Source: an uncultured Nitrosomonadaceae bacterium
Lineage (GTDB): Bacteria; Pseudomonadota; Gammaproteobacteria; Burkholderiales; Nitrosomonadaceae
Assembly: GCA_943787405.1 (NCBI GenBank)
Contig: CALSMH010000001.1
Span: 186,001 to 250,000, forward strand
Length of the DNA stretch: 64,000 nucleotides
Direction of reading: 5' to 3'
The position numbers and the translations under genes are program-made. Below, piece after piece: positions 48,531-58,699 of this stretch. Within the stretch, counting starts at the first letter, position 1; every line of letters starts with the position of its first letter. The notes below the pieces were generated by a model. It searched no databases. It was not told the DNA's origin and saw only the letters and a list, made by a program, of their open reading frames with translations.

Positions 48531-48913
48531 CTCAACCTCCAAATTAAAATTATATGAAATTATAACTTGTTACGCTTACTACTCCCATACCACATGCTCA
48601 ATTATAGAGTAACTAATAATTATTAGATATTTTTTTCCTTAAATTGCGCGGCAGCATTTTTAATAAAGCATAGCTTTTTGAGCTTTGCTAACAAGATATT
48701 CATGGGAGCATTTGAGCATAAATTAATACAACCTTCCCATGACATCATTTTAATTTTTAGATCAATATTGTTTTCTTAAATGTCTTTATATTTTTCGTAT
48801 ACTATTTTCTAACATAATATAAATTTATTATTCTTTCATCAAGGTTTGATTGCTGGCTGTAATCATTATTAGTATAAAAGATATAATCTGATTTATCGTT
48901 TGATCTTTTTGTT
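48531..48913. other. Intergenic region between the histone H1-like gene and nrdB
   Basis: About 380 bp of AT-rich sequence lie upstream of the lysine-rich gene and downstream of nrdB. ATTATA at 48601-48606 is a perfect -10 (TATAAT) on the minus strand about 70 bp before the lysine-rich gene, without a good -35. No gene or tRNA is visible. Confidence 0.45.
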
Positions 48914-50071
48914 CTAGTCCCAGTTTAGTGCGCCACCAGTCTGATACTCAGTAACTCTGGTTTCGAAAAAGTTTTTCTCCTTATTTAAATCCATCATTTC
49001 AGACATCCATGGGAATGGATTATTGGCCCCTGGATAAATAATATCTAGGCCAATCTGCTGACACCTGCGATTAGTAATAAAGCGCAAATACTCTTTAAAC
49101 ATTGGCGCATTCATACCTAAAACACCGCGTGGCATTGTGTCTTCAGCATAGCGGTATTCTAGTTCTACACCTTTCTGCATAATAATTCTAATTTCGTCAC
49201 GAAATTCTTTTGTCCAAAGATGTGGGTTTTCCATCTTTATTTGATTAATCACATCAATACCAAAATTACAGTGCATAGATTCATCACGTAAAATATATTG
49301 ATACTGTTCCGCTGAGCCAGTCATCTTATTTTGCCTTCCTAAGGCTAGAATTTGAGTAAAGCCAACGTAGAAAAATAAACCCTCCATAATACAGGCAAAT
49401 ACGATTAAGCTTTTTAATAGCTGCTGATCAGATTCTGGTGTGCCGGTTTCAAATTGTGGGTCGGTAAGCGTATCAATGAATGGAATAAGAAACTCATCTT
49501 TATCACGGATTGATTTTATTTCATGGTAGGCATTAAAAATCTCACCCTCATCTAATCCAAGGGATTCGGTAATATACTGATATGCATGTGTATGAATTGC
49601 TTCTTCAAATGCCTGGCGTAACAGATACTGACGACATTCCGGATTAGTGATATGACGGTAAGTCCCAAGTACAATATTATTAGCTGCTAAAGAATCAGCA
49701 GTAACAAAAAATCCAAGATTACGTTTGACTAAACGACGCTCATCTTCAGTTAATCCATTAGGATCTTTCCAGAGAGAAATATCGCGACTCATATTAACTT
49801 CTTGGGGCATCCAGTGATTGGCACAGGCCGCAAGATATTTTTCCCAGGCCCATTTATATTTGAATGGCACGAGCTGATTTACATCTGATTGGCAGTTAAT
49901 AATTTTCTTGTCTTCTACGGCCACACGACGATGGGAGGCATTATCTACAGGTTGCTCACTACTTGCACTAGTTGCTGAGCTAACAATTCTCAAATTTTGA
50001 TCAGTATTTTTTAACACTCCCTCACGTATTGGTTGTTCTGGTTGTGAGTTTTTGTCTTCAAATGTCAGCAT
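48914..50071 (-). CDS. nrdB: Ribonucleoside-diphosphate reductase class Ia, β subunit
   Basis: NrdB holds the di-iron/tyrosyl radical used by class Ia ribonucleotide reductase. The protein has the ligand-bearing segments [12 protein letters not shown] and [13 protein letters not shown]. An AAGGAG site stands 8 bp before the ATG at 50071, which gives 385 residues; a start at 50143 would run into nrdA by 38 bp, so it is rejected. It follows nrdA by 34 bp and shares its transcript. Confidence 0.95.
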   Translation of the reverse strand: MLTFEDKNSQPEQPIREGVLKNTDQNLRIVSSATSASSEQPVDNASHRRVAVEDKKIINCQSDVNQLVPFKYKWAWEKYLAACANHWMPQEVNMSRDISLWKDPNGLTEDERRLVKRNLGFFVTADSLAANNIVLGTYRHITNPECRQYLLRQAFEEAIHTHAYQYITESLGLDEGEIFNAYHEIKSIRDKDEFLIPFIDTLTDPQFETGTPESDQQLLKSLIVFACIMEGLFFYVGFTQILALGRQNKMTGSAEQYQYILRDESMHCNFGIDVINQIKMENPHLWTKEFRDEIRIIMQKGVELEYRYAEDTMPRGVLGMNAPMFKEYLRFITNRRCQQIGLDIIYPGANNPFPWMSEMMDLNKEKNFFETRVTEYQTGGALNWD

Positions 50072-50105
50072 ATTTTTTCTCCTTTTATCCTTTATATAAT
50101 ATTCA

Positions 50106-52970
50106 TTACTGGCAAGACTCACATTCCTCGTCATCAATTGCACAATATTTCAGGTCTGTTACGACTGGTTCTGCGCTCATTGCAGTTATCCCCCCATCTG
50201 CCGGCACCGCATTTAAGGCTCCTGTTTTGACTGTAGATTTTTCGGCTGATGTTGCACCTAGTGTACGAAGATAGTAGGTGGTTTTTAGACCACGTAGCCA
50301 AGCGAGTTTATAGGTTTCATCCAGCTTCTTTCCTGAAACTCCTGCCATATATATATTGAGTGACTGTGCCTGATCAATCCATTTCTGTCGTCTTGCCGCA
50401 GATTCAATTAACCACTGTGGATCGATCTCAAAAGCAGTAGCATAAAGTTCACGAATATCAGCTGGTACCCGGTCTATTTTGCTTAAAGCCCCATCAAAAT
50501 ATTTAAGATCTGCGATCATTACTTCGTCCCAAAGGCCAAGTTTTTTAAGGTCCCCCACTAAGGATCCATTGGCGATAGTGAATTCCCCTGATAAATTGGA
50601 TTTTACATAGAGGTTTTGGTATGTAGGTTCGATACTGGCAGATACGCCAATAATATTAGAAATAGTTGCAGTCGGCGCAATTGCTAAACAGTTGGAGTTG
50701 CGCATACCATATTTTTTTATGCGTTTTCGTAGTTCATCCCACTCTAATGTAGATGAGTTGTCTATTTCCACATAGCCCCCACGTTCCTCTTTTAAAACTT
50801 CAAGAGAGTCTTGTGGCAGAATTCCTCGGTCCCATAGACTCCCTTGATAGGAAGTATATGGCCCACGTTTTTCAGCCATTTCTGTAGAGGTCCAGTAGGC
50901 ATAGTAAGCTACTGCTTCCATAGAACGGTCAGCAAACTCTACTGCTTCGTCAGAAGCGTAGGGAATTTTTAACATGTGCAGGCAGTCTTGGAAGCCCATG
51001 ACACCCAACCCTACCGGGCGATGCCTGAGATTAGAGTTGCGTGCTTTTTCAACAGGGTAAAAATTTATATCAATTACATTATCCAGCATACGCATCGCTG
51101 TACGGATGGTTTGTTGGAGCTTATGCATGTTTAGCTCTCCGTCTTTGATATGCGCCACTAAATTGACAGATCCCAGATTACATACAGCTATTTCTTGATC
51201 ATTCGTATTTAAGGTAATCTCGGTACAAAGGTTAGAACTATGCACGATACCCACATGATTCTGAGGCGACCGGATATTGCATGGGTCTTTGAAAGTAATC
51301 CATGGATGTCCAGTTTCGAATAACATGCTTAGCATCTTGCGCCACAATTGTGTCGCAGGTATTTTTTTATAGAGACCAAATTCACCGCGTTTGATTTGTT
51401 CTTCATAAGCAAGATAAGATTTTTCAAATTCTTTGCCAAATTTCTCATGAAGATCAGGTACGTCCGAAGGTGAGAATAAGGTCCATTCACCACCGTCCAT
51501 TACTCGCTTCATGAATAAATCAGGAATCCAATTTGCCGTATTCATATCATGAGCTCGGCGGCGGTCATCGCCAGTATTTTTACGCAGCTCAAGAAACTCC
51601 TCTATATCTAGGTGCCATGATTCCAAATAAGAGCAAACAGCTCCTTTGCGTTTGCCGCCCTGATTTACTGCTACTGCAGTATCAGAGACAACTTTTAGGA
51701 ATGGCACCACTCCTTGCGATTTTCCGTTAGTTCCTTTGATATAAGAACCCATTCCCCGTACAGGAGTCCAGTCATTTCCTAATCCTCCAGCATATTTAGC
51801 AAGCAGGGCATTTTCTTTAATTGATTCAAAGATGCCATTAAGATGATCCGGTACCGTTGAGAGATAGCATGAAGATAGCTGGGAGCGACGGGTGCCCGAA
51901 TTAAATAAAGTTGGCGTTGAGCTCATAAAATCAAAATTAGACAGAATATGATAAAACTCAATAGCCCTTTCTTCTCGGTCATCTTCATTAATTGATAGCC
52001 CCATTGCCACGCGCATAAAGAATGCCTGTGGTAGCTCAATGCGTTGATTCTGCACATGTAAGAAATAGCGATCATATAAGGTTTGCAGACCAAGATAATC
52101 AAATTTAAGGTCACAGGAAGCATCTAGCGCTTTAGCCAAACGTGGGATATCAAACTCTGCGAGACGTTTATCCAGCAACTCAGCATCAATACCGCGCTTA
52201 ATGAAACTAGGAAAATAATCTGAATAACGGGATGTCATCTCTTGCTGAGCTACTTCTTCTCCCAGCACCTCTAGGCGAATACTGTGTAATAAAAGTCTTG
52301 CAGTTACATAGCGGTAAGCCGGCTCTTTTTCGATCAAGGACCTGGCTGAAAGAATAATTGATTTTCTTACCTCTTCTACCGGCACCCCATCGTACAGATC
52401 TTTTAATGATGAATTTAATACCAGTTCGCTACTTACTGTATCTCCGAGATCTATGCATGCAGTTTCAATTAATGCAAGCAGTAACTTCTTGTCTAATGGA
52501 ATTTTTCGACCATTTTCTAGCATATGCAGGGCACTATCTGACGTGTCTGCCGTAGCGTTTTCTTTTTGTTTTTCTCGTTCACGTGTCCGATCTTCACGGT
52601 ACAGCACATAAGCGCGTGCCACGTCATGCTCACCAGAACGCATTAGAGCGAGTTCTACCTGATCTTGAATATCTTCTATATGAAAAGTCCCACTTACAGG
52701 TTGATGACGTATTAATGCGCTAACCACATTACCTGTAAGGTGGACTACTGCTTCTCTTACTTTCGCAGATACGGTGCTTTGACCATCATTAACAGCAATA
52801 AATGCTTTAGTTAGAGCAATCGAAATTTTATTCGGTGTGAATGCAACTACTGAACCATTGCGACGAATAATTTTGTATTGGGAGTAATGTGAATCTTGGT
52901 AAGGAGAGGCAGAGGAGGAATCGTAACCAGACGCTACTGTGGAGCTGGTACTTTCTGTTGCAAGTTGCAT
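50106..52970 (-). CDS. nrdA: Ribonucleoside-diphosphate reductase class Ia, α subunit
   Basis: NrdA reduces ribonucleoside diphosphates to deoxy forms. The 954-residue protein has an amino-terminal ATP-cone (about 32-125, starting [17 protein letters not shown]), active-site segments including SSNLCTEI and [14 protein letters not shown], and a carboxy-terminal redox pair Cys950 and Cys953 (ECESC) reduced by thioredoxin or glutaredoxin. The length is greater than E. coli NrdA (761), owing to the long amino-terminal part. An ATP-cone implies dATP feedback. A probable NrdR site lies 80 bp upstream. Confidence 0.95.
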   Translation of the reverse strand: MQLATESTSSTVASGYDSSSASPYQDSHYSQYKIIRRNGSVVAFTPNKISIALTKAFIAVNDGQSTVSAKVREAVVHLTGNVVSALIRHQPVSGTFHIEDIQDQVELALMRSGEHDVARAYVLYREDRTREREKQKENATADTSDSALHMLENGRKIPLDKKLLLALIETACIDLGDTVSSELVLNSSLKDLYDGVPVEEVRKSIILSARSLIEKEPAYRYVTARLLLHSIRLEVLGEEVAQQEMTSRYSDYFPSFIKRGIDAELLDKRLAEFDIPRLAKALDASCDLKFDYLGLQTLYDRYFLHVQNQRIELPQAFFMRVAMGLSINEDDREERAIEFYHILSNFDFMSSTPTLFNSGTRRSQLSSCYLSTVPDHLNGIFESIKENALLAKYAGGLGNDWTPVRGMGSYIKGTNGKSQGVVPFLKVVSDTAVAVNQGGKRKGAVCSYLESWHLDIEEFLELRKNTGDDRRRAHDMNTANWIPDLFMKRVMDGGEWTLFSPSDVPDLHEKFGKEFEKSYLAYEEQIKRGEFGLYKKIPATQLWRKMLSMLFETGHPWITFKDPCNIRSPQNHVGIVHSSNLCTEITLNTNDQEIAVCNLGSVNLVAHIKDGELNMHKLQQTIRTAMRMLDNVIDINFYPVEKARNSNLRHRPVGLGVMGFQDCLHMLKIPYASDEAVEFADRSMEAVAYYAYWTSTEMAEKRGPYTSYQGSLWDRGILPQDSLEVLKEERGGYVEIDNSSTLEWDELRKRIKKYGMRNSNCLAIAPTATISNIIGVSASIEPTYQNLYVKSNLSGEFTIANGSLVGDLKKLGLWDEVMIADLKYFDGALSKIDRVPADIRELYATAFEIDPQWLIESAARRQKWIDQAQSLNIYMAGVSGKKLDETYKLAWLRGLKTTYYLRTLGATSAEKSTVKTGALNAVPADGGITAMSAEPVVTDLKYCAIDDEECESCQ

Positions 52971-53050
52971 AATTTGACTTCTCCCCTATTAGTTCTAATA
53001 TTTTTACGGGGGGAAATTGCAATTCCCCATCAATTTAATCAGTCGTTTCT

Positions 53051-53092
53051 TTGACTTTACTAACCACTATATATAGTGGTTAGTAAAGTCAA
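53051..53092 (-). promoter_or_regulatory. 42-bp perfect palindrome with NrdR-box core upstream of nrdA
   Basis: Each 21-bp arm begins TTGACTTTACTAACCACTAT and the two arms are perfectly complementary. The centre, CACTATATATAGTG (53065-53078), matches the known NrdR box (consensus ACACTATATATAGTGT) at every core base. NrdR represses ribonucleotide reductase genes when deoxynucleotides are plentiful. The palindrome lies 81 bp upstream of the nrdA ATG. TTGACT in the arm could also be a -35 element, so the promoter may be inside. Confidence 0.8.
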
Positions 53093-53106
53093 CCAGAACT
53101 AACTAT

Positions 53107-53142
53107 AGTTGATTTTATAATTCCAGTTGATTTTCTAATTCT
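53107..53142. repeat. Two tandem 18-bp repeats beside the NrdR palindrome
   Basis: Two copies of an 18-bp unit (AGTTGATTTTATAATTCC at 53107; AGTTGATTTTCTAATTCT at 53125) are followed by a partial third beginning AGTTAGTTG at 53143. The AACTATAGTT at 53101-53110 could be a weak second NrdR-like site. The function of the repeat is unknown. Confidence 0.7.
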
Positions 53143-53426
53143 AGTTAGTTGAAAAAAAATTGCAAGCGTTTCTTGTAATAATATTTCAAAAGTAAAATTG
53201 ATGCGGATGTAACTTAACCAAGAGTTAATTAAGTCAGGGAGAGATTTGCTGGTTATCAGATATATTCTTCAGAACATATCTGGCAAATGGGCCTTGGTAT
53301 GCAGGGGAGAATAAGTAGTTTTGTAAGGGCATTTACATTAAATTTGGCCTGCTGATTATGAACCAGCAGGCGTGCCAACTAAACTATTAGTCTAAGTATA
53401 GATATTAATTTTTCTGTTACATTATT

Positions 53427-53798
53427 TTAGTGGCCGGGGGCCGGCTTTGACTTGCTTCTAGATACGTAGCCATCGGCCTCATTTTTGTCAACGGAGCCAT
53501 CATGATTAGCATCTACTTTATCAAATATAGCCTCATTATATTTGAGAAACTCCTCCTTAGTGACTTTGGCATCTTTATTTGTGTCCATTAATGACATCCC
53601 ATATCCGCCACCACCTGATTTTGCCCCTTTAGATTTATCCGCCTCTGCTAAATCAGCATAGGCAAGCATGACTCCTTTCGTGTTTTTAGGTTGTGAGGTA
53701 AAAATACCGTCAGCTGCAAAGCTTAGTGAAGCACTGCTCAGTGCTATTGCAAAAATAGGGCTCAAGGTAATATAGGTGATAGTTTTTTTGTTGTACAT
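53427..53798 (-). CDS. Periplasmic EF-hand calcium-binding protein
   Basis: The 123-residue protein has a signal peptide ending SFAA (about 29) and two EF-hand loops: DTNKDAKVTKEE at 72-83 and DANHDGSVDKNE at 96-107, both with acidic residues at positions 1, 3, 5 and 12. A Gly/Ser-rich segment precedes them. It should bind Ca2+ in the periplasm; the partner is not known. It is not close to the thioredoxin-like gene (95-bp gap) but has the same direction. Confidence 0.82.
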   Translation of the reverse strand: MYNKKTITYITLSPIFAIALSSASLSFAADGIFTSQPKNTKGVMLAYADLAEADKSKGAKSGGGGYGMSLMDTNKDAKVTKEEFLKYNEAIFDKVDANHDGSVDKNEADGYVSRSKSKPAPGH

Positions 53799-53893
53799 AA
53801 TGTTCTCCTACAGACATGCATGAAATAGAAATTATAATTTGTGGATGTGGTATCGGGTGTAAGCTCTAATGTAAGTATTCTTGTGGCTTTCTA

Positions 53894-54133
53894 CTAACCC
53901 TTCAATGCAGACATCGGTGCGCCAAAATTGATATGGAAGGGTGTACCGTCAATTACTATTGCCGGGACTGATTTAACTCCAGCTGCCTCAGCTGCTTCAA
54001 TCTCTTTCTTCTGCTCCCCTAGATGTACGGTTCTTACATCGTAGCGGGAAGGGTCTAAGGCCTCAGCAACTTGATGTTCTGCTTCAATACATACAGGGCA
54101 CCCAGCATGATAAAAAATAGCAGATGTTTTCAT
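53894..54133 (-). CDS. Thioredoxin/glutaredoxin-like small protein
   Basis: The 79-residue protein has a redox motif Cys12-Pro-Val-Cys15 (HAGCPVC) near the amino end and the cis-proline segment SVPAIVIDG, so it is a minimal thioredoxin-fold protein. It lacks a signal peptide and should be cytoplasmic. It may reduce NrdA, encoded 1 kb upstream on the same strand, but this is only a suggestion from position. Confidence 0.8.
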   Translation of the reverse strand: MKTSAIFYHAGCPVCIEAEHQVAEALDPSRYDVRTVHLGEQKKEIEAAEAAGVKSVPAIVIDGTPFHINFGAPMSALKG

Positions 54134-54311
54134 AGATGGTCTCCAAAAAAATTAAAATAAATGGGTAAGCTCACATTCTCAATAAACAACTTGGATGCGA
54201 CACAGTGATACTGTAATTATAATCGATACCACTATAGATATGCCTAATTTAGAAATGAATATAGTGTGATATTTTATTTTTTTATTAAATAAATAAATTT
54301 TAAATATGAAG

Positions 54312-55478
54312 CTATACTGCTCTTAAAGAATCCACAATACTAAGATGGGCAGCCTTTACTGCAGGAAGAAAACCTCCAATCAATCCCATAATTAATGCAA
54401 ATACAAATGACTTTATTATGATTGAAGAATTTAATGTAAAACCAAAAGCGAGCTCAGAGAATGATTGCCAATTCATTGTTGAAATAGTAAAGAATTGCAT
54501 GAATGATGCCAGTACTAGGCCGATTACCCCGCCCACTGCCCCAAGAATTAATGATTCCGTCAAAAAAGCGGACAGAATATTATTTCTACGAAATCCGAGC
54601 GCACGTAATGTTCCTATTTCCATTATGCGGTTGGCAACTGAAGCATACATAGTAATCATTGCTCCTATAATCGCTCCAACAGAGAAAAACCCTGATAATG
54701 CCACCCCTAAATAACGGATAAAATTTGATAGCACTTGTGATTGCTCGGCATAGAAAATACTTTCCTTTTTAGCCCCAAGAGTAAGTCTAGGATCGCCTTC
54801 AATACGTGCTTTAAGGGCTTGAAATTTTGTTGGATCATTCATCTTAAGTATAATTGAAGAATAAACTGGCCTACGAAATGCCTGCATTAATTGATCTACA
54901 TCTCCCCAAATTTCTGAATCGAAACCTGTGTTACCTGCATCAAAAATACCGACTACCGTCCACTCACGCTTACCAAAATACAACTTCTCACCGATCCCCG
55001 CGCCATTGTATCGATCTGCAATACTTTTGCCTGCAATTATTTCTGATAGACCTGGTTTGAGCATACGCCCACTAACAATTTTTACTTGTGGACGCAGTAG
55101 AATTCCAGTTTTTCCGACTCCACGGATCAATACATTTGAAGATTTATCAGAACCCCTGCGAATAAGAGAAATTAACACAACAGATTCTTTTGAAGTTAAC
55201 CGTACATTATTAATGCCATATGCCACCTCTGGTTGACTTTCAACAATAGCCGCTTGATCACGATTTATGACACTTTGTATCTCAGTTTCAGCAGATCGGC
55301 GTGTAACTACAACATTATCAGGCGACCCTGTTTCAACTAAAGTTTTTCTAAGGCCCTCCTCCAGCATTAGTACTGTAGCAAATACAAATACTACTAACGC
55401 CATGCCGCCGGCAGTAAGTAGTGTAGTAAGTTTACGTGTTATTAAATTACGAATTATGTATGAGAATGGAATGGCCAT
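54312..55478 (-). CDS. ABC transporter permease, MacB/FtsX type (second permease)
   Basis: The 388-residue protein has an amino-terminal membrane segment (about 16-38), a large MacB-type periplasmic domain (about 40-245) and three carboxy-terminal membrane segments with the FtsX-family GTLRALGFRRNNIL motif. It is the last gene of the adaptor–ATPase–permease–permease cluster, 20 bp after the first permease gene. Confidence 0.9.
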   Translation of the reverse strand: MAIPFSYIIRNLITRKLTTLLTAGGMALVVFVFATVLMLEEGLRKTLVETGSPDNVVVTRRSAETEIQSVINRDQAAIVESQPEVAYGINNVRLTSKESVVLISLIRRGSDKSSNVLIRGVGKTGILLRPQVKIVSGRMLKPGLSEIIAGKSIADRYNGAGIGEKLYFGKREWTVVGIFDAGNTGFDSEIWGDVDQLMQAFRRPVYSSIILKMNDPTKFQALKARIEGDPRLTLGAKKESIFYAEQSQVLSNFIRYLGVALSGFFSVGAIIGAMITMYASVANRIMEIGTLRALGFRRNNILSAFLTESLILGAVGGVIGLVLASFMQFFTISTMNWQSFSELAFGFTLNSSIIIKSFVFALIMGLIGGFLPAVKAAHLSIVDSLRAV

Positions 55479-55498
55479 ATTTTATATTCACAGAACTT

Positions 55499-56665
55499 TT
55501 ATCCTATGCTCCTTAAGCCCTCTACAATCGGAACCTGTGCTGAGCGAAATGCCGGAATGACTGCTGCTGTAATGCCAATTAAAAGTGCAACTATAGCTTG
55601 CATGTAAATTGTTTCTAGTGATACGCCAAATACAGGAAAAAGTGTCCCAACCTTTGCACTAAACATGGCGGCAACGGGGAAAGTTAATAGAATGCCAATT
55701 AATGTGCCTAAAAATGCAATGATCATAGATTCGCCATAAATCAATCCTGAGATAAATAGATGGCTAAATCCTAATGCTTTCAAAGTAGCATATTCACTTG
55801 TTCGCTCACGTGCTGTCATTGCCATAGTGTTAGCCATAACAGCAAGGATAATTAAGATAACTACATATGAAACAATTCGAATAGCCACCACTATTGCCTC
55901 GGTCATAGAAACGAACCCCAGCTGAAAAGCTTTTTCTGTTTCTGTACGAGTCTCTGCAAGTGAATTTTTAAACAATTTATCAACTTCACCTGATATTTCA
56001 GATGCTCTGCTTGGCTCTGAGATATTGATAGCATATACACCTACCCAATCAGTAGTACGGGCTGAGCGGGCTATTACTCTTTTTCTCGATTCATTTAGAT
56101 AGTCCCAATGAAAAAAAAACTGAGAGGTATCCGTTTTTGCTTCGGCACCATCATAGATGGCACGCACATTAAATTTCCATGTGCCAGGATAGATGGTGCC
56201 TCGTATGGGCACCGTATCTCCTATTTTCAAACCGTATACATCCGCTAACTTACGCCCTATTACGCAGCCTTTGCGGTCAGTTGTGAAGGCAGTTAGCTCT
56301 TTTGGTGGAATAATATATTCAGAGTAAACATCAAAGTATGTTTTGGCATCAATCGCGAATTGAGGGAAAAAATTCTTTTCGGTAATATAAACTCCCCCAA
56401 ACCAACTGGCATGAGTAACTTCTGTAACTCCCCGGAGTTTTTTTATCCTGTCCTGATATTTGATGGGCAAATGGAATACTAGTGAGATAGCATTACGTGT
56501 TACTAACCTTGTTTCTGAAGAGCCCTCGGCACCGGAATACCAAGCATCTACTACTGTTCGCAACAGTCCAAAAGCTACTATTGCTACTATAATTCCCAGA
56601 ATAGTCAAGCCAGTCCGCAACTTGTGACGTAAAGTATTACGAAGAATAAGTTTTAAAAAATGCAT
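55499..56665 (-). CDS. ABC transporter permease, MacB/FtsX type (first permease)
   Basis: Same architecture as its neighbour: 388 residues, one amino-terminal helix (about 15-37), a periplasmic domain and three membrane helices at the end with ERTSEYATLKALGFSH. The two equal-length permeases probably form a heterodimer. It lies 74 bp after the ATPase gene. Confidence 0.9.
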   Translation of the reverse strand: MHFLKLILRNTLRHKLRTGLTILGIIVAIVAFGLLRTVVDAWYSGAEGSSETRLVTRNAISLVFHLPIKYQDRIKKLRGVTEVTHASWFGGVYITEKNFFPQFAIDAKTYFDVYSEYIIPPKELTAFTTDRKGCVIGRKLADVYGLKIGDTVPIRGTIYPGTWKFNVRAIYDGAEAKTDTSQFFFHWDYLNESRKRVIARSARTTDWVGVYAINISEPSRASEISGEVDKLFKNSLAETRTETEKAFQLGFVSMTEAIVVAIRIVSYVVILIILAVMANTMAMTARERTSEYATLKALGFSHLFISGLIYGESMIIAFLGTLIGILLTFPVAAMFSAKVGTLFPVFGVSLETIYMQAIVALLIGITAAVIPAFRSAQVPIVEGLRSIG

Positions 56666-56739
56666 TTTTTGTAGTACATATGCAATGAAAAAAGATTCTT
56701 CTCCAAAATAAATAAAATAATAAATTTCATTTATATGAA

Positions 56740-57432
56740 TTAATTTTCCACATCTAATTCCCCTTTTTCCAGATGTCGAATTAAATGTGCGGTTTTAGCG
56801 GCATGGGGATCATGTGTAACCATGATAATAGTCTTCTCCATCTCTTTATTTAGACGATCAAGTATGGCGAGAATCTCTTCTGCTGATGTGCGGTCCAAGT
56901 CACCTGTAGGCTCATCTGCAACTAATATCACCGGATCAGAAATAAAGGCACGAGCAATCGCCACACGTTGCTGCTGTCCACCAGATAATTCAGATGGATA
57001 ATGCTCCATACGATCAGAAAGCCCGACCATTACTAATGCTAATTCCACACGCTCCTGCCGCTCTTTAAATGAAAGTGGTGTTAATAATAATGGCAGCTCC
57101 ACATTCTCAAATGCTGTTAATACCGGCATCAAATTGTAGAACTGAAAAATAAAACCAATATTAGCCGCCCTCCAGTCAGCCAACTCCCCCTCAGATAAAA
57201 GGGCAATATCCGTTCCTCCTACTTTCAATATTCCGCTATCAGGCTTATCAATTCCTGCAATCAAATTGAGTAAAGTACTTTTACCAGAACCAGATGGCCC
57301 CATTAAAGCAATAAATTCTCCTGTGGGAATATCAAAAGTAATATCAGTTAATACAGGTACTGTTTGCTCACCTCGGCGATAAGATTTTGTGAGATGTTTA
57401 ATATGGACAATAGCTTCTGAAGAGTTTCCCAT
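56740..57432 (-). CDS. ABC transporter ATP-binding protein, MacB/LolD type
   Basis: The 230-residue ATPase has Walker A GPSGSGKST at 45-53, the signature ELSGGQQQRVAIARAF near 152, and Walker B VILVADEPTGDLD. This group powers mechanotransmission exporters such as MacAB and LolCDE. It lies 19 bp after the adaptor gene. Confidence 0.93.
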   Translation of the reverse strand: MGNSSEAIVHIKHLTKSYRRGEQTVPVLTDITFDIPTGEFIALMGPSGSGKSTLLNLIAGIDKPDSGILKVGGTDIALLSEGELADWRAANIGFIFQFYNLMPVLTAFENVELPLLLTPLSFKERQERVELALVMVGLSDRMEHYPSELSGGQQQRVAIARAFISDPVILVADEPTGDLDRTSAEEILAILDRLNKEMEKTIIMVTHDPHAAKTAHLIRHLEKGELDVEN

Positions 57433-57451
57433 GTTACTAATTTGATTCCAT

Positions 57452-58669
57452 TTATTTCACTATAGCTTTAACTATGTCGTCATTATCAAGATCCTTACTT
57501 GGTCTTAATACTATTTTATCTCCTGGCTTTGGGCCATTTAATATTTCTATCATATCTCCAATTTCTTGGCCGGTTTCAACTGGCATTTCAGTTACTTTCC
57601 CTTCTTTAATAAGAAATACTATTTTTTTATCATCTCGCTTAGCTATAGCGTCAGGTTGTATTACTGTACGAGAAGTACGCTGACCAGCCGGCATTTCTTT
57701 CTCAAGGAATGCTATTTTTGCGCTCATTTCTGGCAATATATTAGGGTCATGATCAACAAATCTTACCTTTACAAGTACAGTTGCTTTTGAGCGATCTACT
57801 GTCGGAACTATACGCTGTACAACACCGCGTAATCTTGTTTCTGGAAGGGCGTCCAGCTGAATCTCACATGGCTGATCAAGTCTTACTTTATGTAGATTTG
57901 ACTCAGATACGTCAGCTTCAACCTCTAGCGTATCCATGTCTGCCATAGTTACCACAGCACCTTTTGCATTAAGTGCAGAAGAAAAGGGCGTTACTACATC
58001 GCCAATATTGGCACTTTTTGTCAAGACTACCCCGTCAAATGGCGCACGTATTAATGTATGTTCCACTGAGATTTGTGCCACATGGTATGCCGCTTGAGTC
58101 GCTCCGACTGCGGCTTGATACCCAATGACTGCGGCCTTTGATTTGCGAGAACGAGCTATAGCCTCATCATATATAGCCTGAGAAATAAAATTTTTTGCTA
58201 ACAAGTCCTCGGTTCGTTTAAGTGATTCCTGTGCATTTATTAGTTCAGCCTCTCCCTGGTGAAGGTTTGCTTCAGCTACTTTAATATTGGCTGCCGCCTG
58301 TTCCATAGTGGCAGAAACATCTTTATTTTCTAGCTGCGCAATTACCTCTCCTTTTTTTACTTTACTACCTTCAGTTACACCTAGCCACTCAACGCGTCCA
58401 GTTGCCTTAGACGCTACAGCTGCCTTTCTTTGTGCAACTACATATCCTGTGGCATTAAGTAGTGTGAAGGATTGTGAGGGGTAAGCTGTAGTAACAGTAG
58501 CAGACTCTATCTCAATAGCTGTGATACTTCTGAAATATAGAAACAAAAATAACGCCAATGCTGCGGCAGCTATAAGAGTAACCATGGGGCGTTTTCTTCT
58601 TTTGCGTTTAGTTACGTCAGTGCTTCCGCCCCTGTCAATTTTTAATTTGGATAAATCTTCGTTAGCCAC
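57452..58669 (-). CDS. Periplasmic adaptor (membrane fusion) protein, MacA/HlyD type
   Basis: The 405-residue protein has a basic cytoplasmic end, a membrane helix at about 28-48, a lipoyl/barrel-sandwich hybrid (KVKKGEVIAQLEN near 100 and IRAPFDGVVL near 208) around a coiled-coil hairpin, and β-barrel domains. It would link the ABC permeases to an outer-membrane channel; no TolC homologue lies here. It is the first gene of the exporter cluster. The cargo is unknown. Confidence 0.9.
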   Translation of the reverse strand: MANEDLSKLKIDRGGSTDVTKRKRRKRPMVTLIAAAALALFLFLYFRSITAIEIESATVTTAYPSQSFTLLNATGYVVAQRKAAVASKATGRVEWLGVTEGSKVKKGEVIAQLENKDVSATMEQAAANIKVAEANLHQGEAELINAQESLKRTEDLLAKNFISQAIYDEAIARSRKSKAAVIGYQAAVGATQAAYHVAQISVEHTLIRAPFDGVVLTKSANIGDVVTPFSSALNAKGAVVTMADMDTLEVEADVSESNLHKVRLDQPCEIQLDALPETRLRGVVQRIVPTVDRSKATVLVKVRFVDHDPNILPEMSAKIAFLEKEMPAGQRTSRTVIQPDAIAKRDDKKIVFLIKEGKVTEMPVETGQEIGDMIEILNGPKPGDKIVLRPSKDLDNDDIVKAIVK

Positions 58670-58699
58670 AAGAACGCCTTTGAAATTTTAATGTATTAA

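Larger units (their letters stand above)
52971..53426. other. Regulatory region upstream of nrdA and spacer to the EF-hand gene
   Basis: The region holds a 42-bp perfect palindrome with an NrdR-box core (53051-53092) and a tandem 18-bp repeat (53107-53142), listed separately. The rest, to 53426, has no recognisable gene; the EF-hand gene ends there. Confidence 0.55.

Noticed and set aside
47454-48612. Two long plus-strand frames rich in Phe, Leu, Ala and Thr, opposite the lysine-rich gene
   Set aside because: They are the complement of the Lys/Ala codon repeat (AAG/AAA read as CTT/TTT). The minus-strand frame has a GGAGG ribosome site and a known protein type; the plus frames have neither.
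49990-50143. nrdB start at 50143
   Set aside because: It would overlap nrdA by 38 bp, while the ATG at 50071 has an AAGGAG site at ideal distance and the usual amino end.
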